From assembly GCA_964447405.1 (NCBI GenBank), contig CAYUSP010000001.1:496001-560000 (forward strand): 64,000 nt of DNA, given 5' to 3'. Shown piece by piece: positions 59,133 through 64,000 of the stretch. The notes under the pieces were generated by a model that worked only from the letters and a program-made list of their open reading frames with translations, made no database searches and had not been told where the DNA came from. Each line of letters starts with the position of its first letter. Positions within the stretch are counted from its first letter, which is position 1. Source of the DNA: JALNZF01 sp964447405. GTDB taxonomy: Bacteria; Nitrospirota; UBA9217. Position numbers and translations under genes: made by a program.

Positions 59133-59906
59133 TTACTTCTTTTTGCTTTCCTGCCAAAGCATTTCCATCTCATCCAATGTCATATCATTCAGTGATTTCC
59201 CTTCATTCGCCGCATGCTCCTCGATATACCGGAACCGGTGAATGAACTTGCTGATGGTCTTACGGAGCGCTTCCTCGGGATTGACCCCAAGGAAACGCGA
59301 GATGTTCACCAGCATAAAGAATATATCACCGAGTTCCTCCTCGATGCCTGCCGCATCCTTGCTTTTCAGTGATTCCTTGAATTCAGAGATTTCCTCATCA
59401 AGTTTGGGCAGGGCTTCGTCGATTTTGCTCCAATCGAAGCCAACCCGCGCGGCGCGCTCCTGCAGGCTGTGGGCGCGAAGCAGCGAGGGCAGGTGGCGGG
59501 GGACTCCTTCGAGGATGGACGTGCGTTCCTCATAGCCTTTTTCCTTTTTCTTGATCTCTTCCCAGTTTGAAAGGACCTCTTTGTCCGTGGTCAGGCGCGC
59601 ATCGCCAAAAACATGGGGATGGCGGCGGGTCATCTTCTCTACAGACCCGGCAATGACGTCATGGATCGTGAATTGAGCGTTCTCTTCGGCGATGCGGGCA
59701 TGAAATATGATCTGGAAGAGCAGGTCGCCCAGCTCTTCTTTTACCTTCTCGGGATCGTTTTCATCAAGTGCATCGACGACCTCGTAGCACTCCTCAATGA
59801 GAAACGGCTTGAGCGATGACGTGGTCTGTTTGCGGTCCCAGGGGCAGCCGTCAGGTCCGCGAAGCCTTGCCATAAGTGCAGTAAGTTCAGATAAATTGTC
59901 GGTCAT
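59133..59906 (-). CDS. mazG: Nucleoside triphosphate pyrophosphohydrolase MazG
   Basis: 257 aa, two tandem MazG domains as in E. coli. N-terminal LRGPDGCPWDRKQTTSSLKPFLIEE and EELGDLLFQIIFHARIAEE form the first EEXX/EXXD site; the second copy is DEEISEFKESLKSKDAAGIE...EEELGDIFFML. It hydrolyses canonical and damaged NTPs to NMP and pyrophosphate and can lower ppGpp-related stress. The ATG at 59906 has AAGGGGGA upstream; a longer start at 59963 would add 19 unsupported residues. Divergent from the gene at 60050. Confidence 0.93.
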   Translation of the reverse strand: MTDNLSELTALMARLRGPDGCPWDRKQTTSSLKPFLIEECYEVVDALDENDPEKVKEELGDLLFQIIFHARIAEENAQFTIHDVIAGSVEKMTRRHPHVFGDARLTTDKEVLSNWEEIKKKEKGYEERTSILEGVPRHLPSLLRAHSLQERAARVGFDWSKIDEALPKLDEEISEFKESLKSKDAAGIEEELGDIFFMLVNISRFLGVNPEEALRKTISKFIHRFRYIEEHAANEGKSLNDMTLDEMEMLWQESKKK

Positions 59907-59972
59907 TGTGAAGAATCCCCCTTCATGCGTGACAAAGATACACAAGCAACCAATTGTTTGCAAGCTTTTTTC

Positions 59973-60001
59973 TTGAAGGCATCCTTCAACTATGGTAATG
60001 T
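59973..60001 (+). promoter_or_regulatory. sigma70 promoter with overlapping palindrome
   Basis: TTGAAG (59973-59978), 17 bp, TAATGT (59996-60001). TTGAAGG-CAT-CCTTCAA (59973-59989) is a perfect 7-bp-arm palindrome that covers the -35 region, a possible operator. Confidence 0.5.
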
Positions 60002-60049
60002 ATTCACAGTGTTCCCATTCGCACCGTTTCCGATGAAAGGAGATTCATC

Positions 60050-60463
60050 ATGTTTCCACGTGCTATTTACGCGGTCATTCTCATTGCTTCCTGCATCCTG
60101 CTCACTGGAATGGGAGGGACCGGGGGATTCGAACGGGCGCCCAGAGTGGAAAAGAACTTTTCTGTCATTGTCACCGACTCGGCCGGTGGCAAGATAGAGG
60201 GCGAGAAATTCAGCTGGGAAGGCCGCATTCATTTCTCGGGCTACCTGGGGATGGCGCAGGTGACCATGCCTTTCGAAAAGATCAGAGAACTTACGGTCGG
60301 AGAGAGACGGGAAAAAAAGGTAAAAGTAACCGCACAACTGCTTGACGGAACCACGGCGGAATTCGATGTGGACGCGAAAACACGCTGCTTCGGAGAAGCG
60401 GGTTTCGGCAGTTTTATGCTGATGATGGATGAGATAAAGTCGGTTGTGTTCAAGAAGAAATGA
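60050..60463 (+). CDS. Small exported protein of unknown function
   Basis: 137 aa. Signal peptide MFPRAIYAVILIASCILLTG with a possible cleavage near GMGG. The mature part is a small beta-rich domain: VEKNFSVIVTDSAGGKIEGEKFSWEGR, VTMPFEKIRELTVG, AQLLDGTTAEFDVD, with a single cysteine (TRCFGE) and FMLMMDEIKSVVF at the end. The pattern of short strands with a closing 'I.SV.F' is like small beta-barrel envelope domains, but no family is recognised. GGAGAT precedes the ATG. Confidence 0.7.
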   Translation: MFPRAIYAVILIASCILLTGMGGTGGFERAPRVEKNFSVIVTDSAGGKIEGEKFSWEGRIHFSGYLGMAQVTMPFEKIRELTVGERREKKVKVTAQLLDGTTAEFDVDAKTRCFGEAGFGSFMLMMDEIKSVVFKKK

Positions 60464-60609
60464 CGTTAGTCATCGCCGAAGACACAGCAGGAAAGTTTCG
60501 AGAGAAGCTGTTGCAGGGACGGCAAGCACAATATCCCGACGTTTCCTGACCGCCTCTATGAACAGATCTGCGTGCGTTTTTCATTAACATCCACTTTCTC
60601 TTACCTCCA

Positions 60610-63183
60610 GTGAACGGCTTGAATCAAACACAATCATCAGCAGGTTACAGCGGCATCAGGGCGCTGCTTGAAGAAGAAGGCGCGGTCATTCGTGAAGCCC
60701 ACTTTGCCGGTGCAGGCGGCAGCGAGGTTGTCCAGCGCCGCACCAGCCTCATAGACAGAATCCTCCGCGAAACGCATGTACAACTGAACACCGATGGTTC
60801 CTTGCCGGTTCTCCTCGCCGTAGGCGGTTATGGCAGAGGGGAGATGAATCCCTATTCAGACATCGATATCATGCTGCTGTGCAGGGATGAACGGGACCGT
60901 CAACGTTCCCCGGACCTTCTCTATCCGCTATGGGACGCGGGCATGGATGTGGGATACAGTGTCCGCACCATTGATGAGTGTGTTGCTCTTGCACGTCAGG
61001 ACATCAAGATACGGACCTCACTTTTCGAGTCACGGCATATTGCAGGATCACCGGATTTGTTCGCAACGTTCCTCAAGACCATGCAGAGTGAGGTCTTTTA
61101 CTGGAGGGTGGATAATTTCATCAAGGAAAAGCTGGCCGATCGAGGTGATATCCGCCAGAAGTTTGGCGGATCGATCTATCTGCGGGAACCCAATATTAAA
61201 GAGGGCACGGGCGGCCTGCGGGACATCCATACCGCGATGTGGGCCGCCTTCGCGCGCTTCAGGACTCAGTCGCTGGACGACCTGGCAGCCAGGAAGCTGA
61301 TCACAGAAGGGCAACTTGCGGTCTTCCTTCGATCGCGCGGCTTTCTCTGGAGGCTCAGGAACGAGATCCACTACTTGTCCGGCAGAAAGAACGACCACTT
61401 GACTTTCGATTTGCAGGAGCGCGTGGCAAAGGATTTTAAATACCGGGACTCCGCGCACCTGCTCGCGGTTGAGCGCTTTATGAAGGCCTACTTTATCCAC
61501 GCCCGGAATATCCGTGAATTTTCGAACATCATCATCGACGCCGTCCTGCACAAACCATCGTGGAAATGGTACGAACACACAATACGATTGGGTCCCTTTT
61601 CCATTAAAGGCCGAACGCTATTCCCGGCATCCGATACGGTCATCAAAGAGAATCCATCCCTGTCCATCACCGCATTCGAATTGGCTCACCTCAGGCATGC
61701 TACCCTGTCGGACCATTTGAAAGAAATGATCCGGTTATGCAGAATCAGCGACGAGGTACGAGCTTCTTCTTCGGCGTCCGCTGCATTTTGTTCGATATTG
61801 AACAATCCCGACGGTCTTTCGCAAACTCTGATCCTGATGAAGGAGCTCAAACTTCTCGGTCGATATCTGCCAGAATTCCGTGCGATACAGGCACTGGCAA
61901 GGCACGATTACTATCATCGCTATACTGTTGACGAACATATCCTGCTTGCGATACGCAACCTGGAACTCGTGTGGACAGGCCAGCTGACAGGCCATCCAAC
62001 GCTCGCGGAGGCATTTCGCAGTGTAAAAAAAAGGTGGATACTTACCCTTGCCCTTCTGCTGCATGACCTGGGAAAAGCGTTTAGGGACAACCATGAGTTG
62101 CGAGGGGAGGAACTTGCCAAGGGCATCCTTGACCGATTGGGCATTGTCGGCGATGATCGGCAGAGAATTCTCCTGCTGATCAGGCATCATGTGGTCATGA
62201 CGCTTCTGTCGCAGAGGAGGGAACTGGGCGATCGGAAAGTCATCGATGATTTTGCGAGATTGGTGCAGGACCGCGAAAACCTCAACATGCTTTATCTGCT
62301 TACCTATGCGGATATTTCAGCGGTAAATCCTACGGCCTGGACACAGTGGAAATCAGTGCTTTTACGGGACTTGTATGTGAGAACACTGCACAGCCTCGAG
62401 GGGCGCGCGAACCTTGACGAGGAGACACAAGACAGGCTGGCCTCAGCACGGGAAAGAATCACCCGTGGATTGCAGGGCCGCTTCCCGTTGGAAGAAATAG
62501 AGGCCTATCTCGCTACAATGCCTGAACAGTATATCCTGATGGTTTCAAATCAACGCGTGGCTGATCATCTTGAGATGATGCGGGTTCTTCCTAAAGAAAA
62601 CCTCGTAATCCGGCATCGTCACGAACCCGAACGTGGCTACACGGAACTCACGGTATGCGCTTATGACGCCTACGGCATGTTCTACCGGACAGCCGGAGCG
62701 ATCGCGGCCAAACATCTGAGCATTTTGCGCGCTCAGGTGTTCACCTCTAAACAGGGCGTGATGCTTGATACATTCCAGATCACCGATCCCGCTGGCAACA
62801 TGTGCGATTACGAAGATGTTTGGGAGAGCGTGCGCACAGACTTGCGCAATGTCTTAATGCACGGGGGGCGTCCGCCGGAACCGGGCCTGTTCAAGACGCC
62901 GGCAGGCACAACCGTAGTTGCATCGCCAACCGTTGAATTTGACAATACCACCTCGGATCAATTCACGATCATCGATATCACTGCCCGGGACAGGGTAGGA
63001 TTTCTTTATCATGTGGCCAGAACTCTCTTTGAACTGAACCTGGATATCTGTTCTGCGAAGATCGTCACTGAAGGTTCGAGGGTCATGGATGCTTTTTATG
63101 TGACCGATCTCTTCAGAAGGAAAATCGATGACAGCGCCCGGTTGATTAAAATTAAAGACGCCTTGACGAGTGTTATCGCTTAA
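60610..63183 (+). CDS. glnD: [Protein-PII] uridylyltransferase / uridylyl-removing enzyme GlnD
   Basis: 857 aa. Nucleotidyltransferase motif GGYGRGEMNPYSDIDIML (about 72-89), the GlnD helical linker (KEGTGGLRDIHTAMW), an HD domain (DEHILLAIRNLE; LLLHDLGKAFRDNH around 485), and two C-terminal ACT domains (ELTVCAYDAYGMFYRTAGAI; IIDITARDRVGFLYHVARTL). It senses glutamine and adds or removes UMP on PII proteins, controlling nitrogen assimilation. The start is GTG at 60610 with CCTCCA but no clean Shine-Dalgarno. It is followed by a hairpin without T tract at 63188-63208 and the TamB-like gene. Confidence 0.94.
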   Translation: MNGLNQTQSSAGYSGIRALLEEEGAVIREAHFAGAGGSEVVQRRTSLIDRILRETHVQLNTDGSLPVLLAVGGYGRGEMNPYSDIDIMLLCRDERDRQRSPDLLYPLWDAGMDVGYSVRTIDECVALARQDIKIRTSLFESRHIAGSPDLFATFLKTMQSEVFYWRVDNFIKEKLADRGDIRQKFGGSIYLREPNIKEGTGGLRDIHTAMWAAFARFRTQSLDDLAARKLITEGQLAVFLRSRGFLWRLRNEIHYLSGRKNDHLTFDLQERVAKDFKYRDSAHLLAVERFMKAYFIHARNIREFSNIIIDAVLHKPSWKWYEHTIRLGPFSIKGRTLFPASDTVIKENPSLSITAFELAHLRHATLSDHLKEMIRLCRISDEVRASSSASAAFCSILNNPDGLSQTLILMKELKLLGRYLPEFRAIQALARHDYYHRYTVDEHILLAIRNLELVWTGQLTGHPTLAEAFRSVKKRWILTLALLLHDLGKAFRDNHELRGEELAKGILDRLGIVGDDRQRILLLIRHHVVMTLLSQRRELGDRKVIDDFARLVQDRENLNMLYLLTYADISAVNPTAWTQWKSVLLRDLYVRTLHSLEGRANLDEETQDRLASARERITRGLQGRFPLEEIEAYLATMPEQYILMVSNQRVADHLEMMRVLPKENLVIRHRHEPERGYTELTVCAYDAYGMFYRTAGAIAAKHLSILRAQVFTSKQGVMLDTFQITDPAGNMCDYEDVWESVRTDLRNVLMHGGRPPEPGLFKTPAGTTVVASPTVEFDNTTSDQFTIIDITARDRVGFLYHVARTLFELNLDICSAKIVTEGSRVMDAFYVTDLFRRKIDDSARLIKIKDALTSVIA

Positions 63184-63227
63184 CAAATGATCCCGGGTTT
63201 GCTGGGATCGGCCCAATCAGATTGATT

Positions 63228-64000
63228 ATGTCTTATTCCAAGAAAAAAAAATATGCGCTGCTCCTGATCATCCTGATCTCAACTCTTTCAGGGATCGAAC
63301 TGTATGTCCAGAGCGACGCGTTCAGCCTGATGATCAGGCCGTATGTTGTCGTACCACTCAAAGAAATGCTTGGCGAGGAAGTCCGCATAGGCCGGGTTAA
63401 AGCACGCTTTCTCCCGCCATCGCTCGAGGTCCGGGACCTATCCTTTCAAGGAAGGAATGGGGATGAAATTGCGGCAATCAGGAGAATAACCGCTTATCTG
63501 AATCCCGTTCCGCTCATCCTGAAAAAAGTCCGCATACCATCGATTACCATATTGGAGCCTCGCGTTTTCGCGGTCAGATCGCAGGATGGCTCCATAAATC
63601 TGCAGCCGCTCGCGGAACGGTTGCGACAAGGTTTTGCTGTTAAACAGCCAACAGGGGCTGACACTGACGGCTATCATTTGCTGCTCCGCTCGATCATCAT
63701 TAAAAAAGGCCGAATTGTCTTCCAGGATGATTCGACCCCTGCTAACCTGTCCCTAGCTGACCTCTCCATGATTGTGAGCGTAGACGTTTCTCAGGAGCGC
63801 GTTACGACCTCATTACAGGAAGGGCGTCTGAGTATTTCGGCGCCTGCATACCCGGAGTTGACCGGTAATCTCAAAGCCAAGGTGAGATATGATCATGGCC
63901 GCATTCATATGGAAACCTTTGAATTGTCGACAGCCGACGCAATGATACAGGTTGCCGGTGAAGCCGGATTTGAGCAACATGCTCCTCTTGACCTGAGCAT
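63228..64000 (+). CDS. TamB/AsmA-like envelope protein, N-terminal part (3' end outside window)
   Basis: An open frame of 257 codons from ATG 63228 runs off the right edge. Basic start (SYSKKKKYAL) then a membrane helix (LLIILISTLSGIELY), so the bulk is periplasmic. The following sequence (VPLKEMLGEEVRIGRVKARFLPPSLEVRDLSF; VPLILKKVRIPSITILEPRVF) has the amphipathic repeated strands of AsmA/TamB proteins that bridge the envelope for lipid or outer-membrane protein transport. Found as the second gene after glnD. The length and C-terminal TamB domain are unseen. Confidence 0.72.
   Translation, partial: MSYSKKKKYALLLIILISTLSGIELYVQSDAFSLMIRPYVVVPLKEMLGEEVRIGRVKARFLPPSLEVRDLSFQGRNGDEIAAIRRITAYLNPVPLILKKVRIPSITILEPRVFAVRSQDGSINLQPLAERLRQGFAVKQPTGADTDGYHLLLRSIIIKKGRIVFQDDSTPANLSLADLSMIVSVDVSQERVTTSLQEGRLSISAPAYPELTGNLKAKVRYDHGRIHMETFELSTADAMIQVAGEAGFEQHAPLDLS

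Noticed and set aside
63188..63208. Hairpin after glnD as a terminator
   Set aside because: GATCCC/GGGATC pair but no T tract follows, and the TamB-like gene begins 20 bp later in the same direction.

Overview
The window comes from the chromosome of a diderm (Gram-negative) bacterium. Outer-membrane and periplasmic functions are plentiful: two FadL-type porins, TolC, a TamB/AsmA-like protein, MltD, and several lipoproteins. A seven-heme cytochrome c with a b-type partner, a monoheme beta-propeller cytochrome, NosL-like and PCuAC-like metal proteins, GlnD and sigma54-type two-component regulators suggest an anaerobic or microaerobic respirer, of the kind found in Nitrospirota or Desulfuromonadota. 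That placement is inference from gene content only. I saw no rRNA, tRNA, CRISPR array, transposase or phage structural gene.

Layout. 1-2.3 kb: the start of an exported protein on the minus strand, two small envelope genes and a membrane-anchored double glutaredoxin. 2.4-6.2 kb: livM, livG and livF without livH, then truA, with two related inverted-repeat elements in the gaps. 6.2-9.0 kb: cytochrome c/cytochrome b pair behind a possible sigma54 promoter, then a NosL-like gene and rpmB on the minus strand. 9.1-20 kb: a TetR repressor with a clear promoter and operator, followed by TolC, an RND adaptor, an RND pump, a MacA-like adaptor and a split MacB exporter, then a cohesin-plus-dockerin protein. 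20-26.4 kb: recG, a coiled-coil gene, prepilin peptidase and an NtrB/NtrC-like pair.

26.4-29.4 kb is an island unlike its surroundings: a four-helix-bundle gene with in-frame 9-nt repeats, an AT-rich divergent NAD+-dependent DNA ligase homologue whose usual motif-IV lysine is glutamate, and a small SWIM zinc-finger protein. It abuts nfo (endonuclease IV). 30-37 kb: DUF2147 protein, radical SAM protein, PHP phosphoesterase, TPR protein, PCuAC-like protein, monoheme beta-propeller cytochrome and an FtsX/LolD-type exporter. 37-46 kb: hybrid kinase, mltD (minus), queE, CHASE2 adenylate cyclase, SH3-like protein and M48 protease.

45.9-59.1 kb is a surface/secretion locus built of paralogous pairs: two FadL-like porins, two serine/threonine-rich lipoproteins, and two M6-like metalloproteases ending in the same Cys-Phe-Ile C-terminal module with a membrane anchor, plus an exported thioredoxin-fold protein. 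The right end has mazG (minus), a small exported protein, glnD and the beginning of a TamB/AsmA-like gene.

Regulatory reading. Many genes have a TTGACA-like / 17 bp / TATAAT-like promoter readable by eye. For at least five of them (livM, the tetR gene, the cohesin-dockerin gene, recG, queE) the predicted transcription start lies about 0-12 nt from the start codon, which points to leaderless or nearly leaderless mRNAs. Rho-independent terminators close several units (8184, 8735, 35245, 39956, 50101, 56223).
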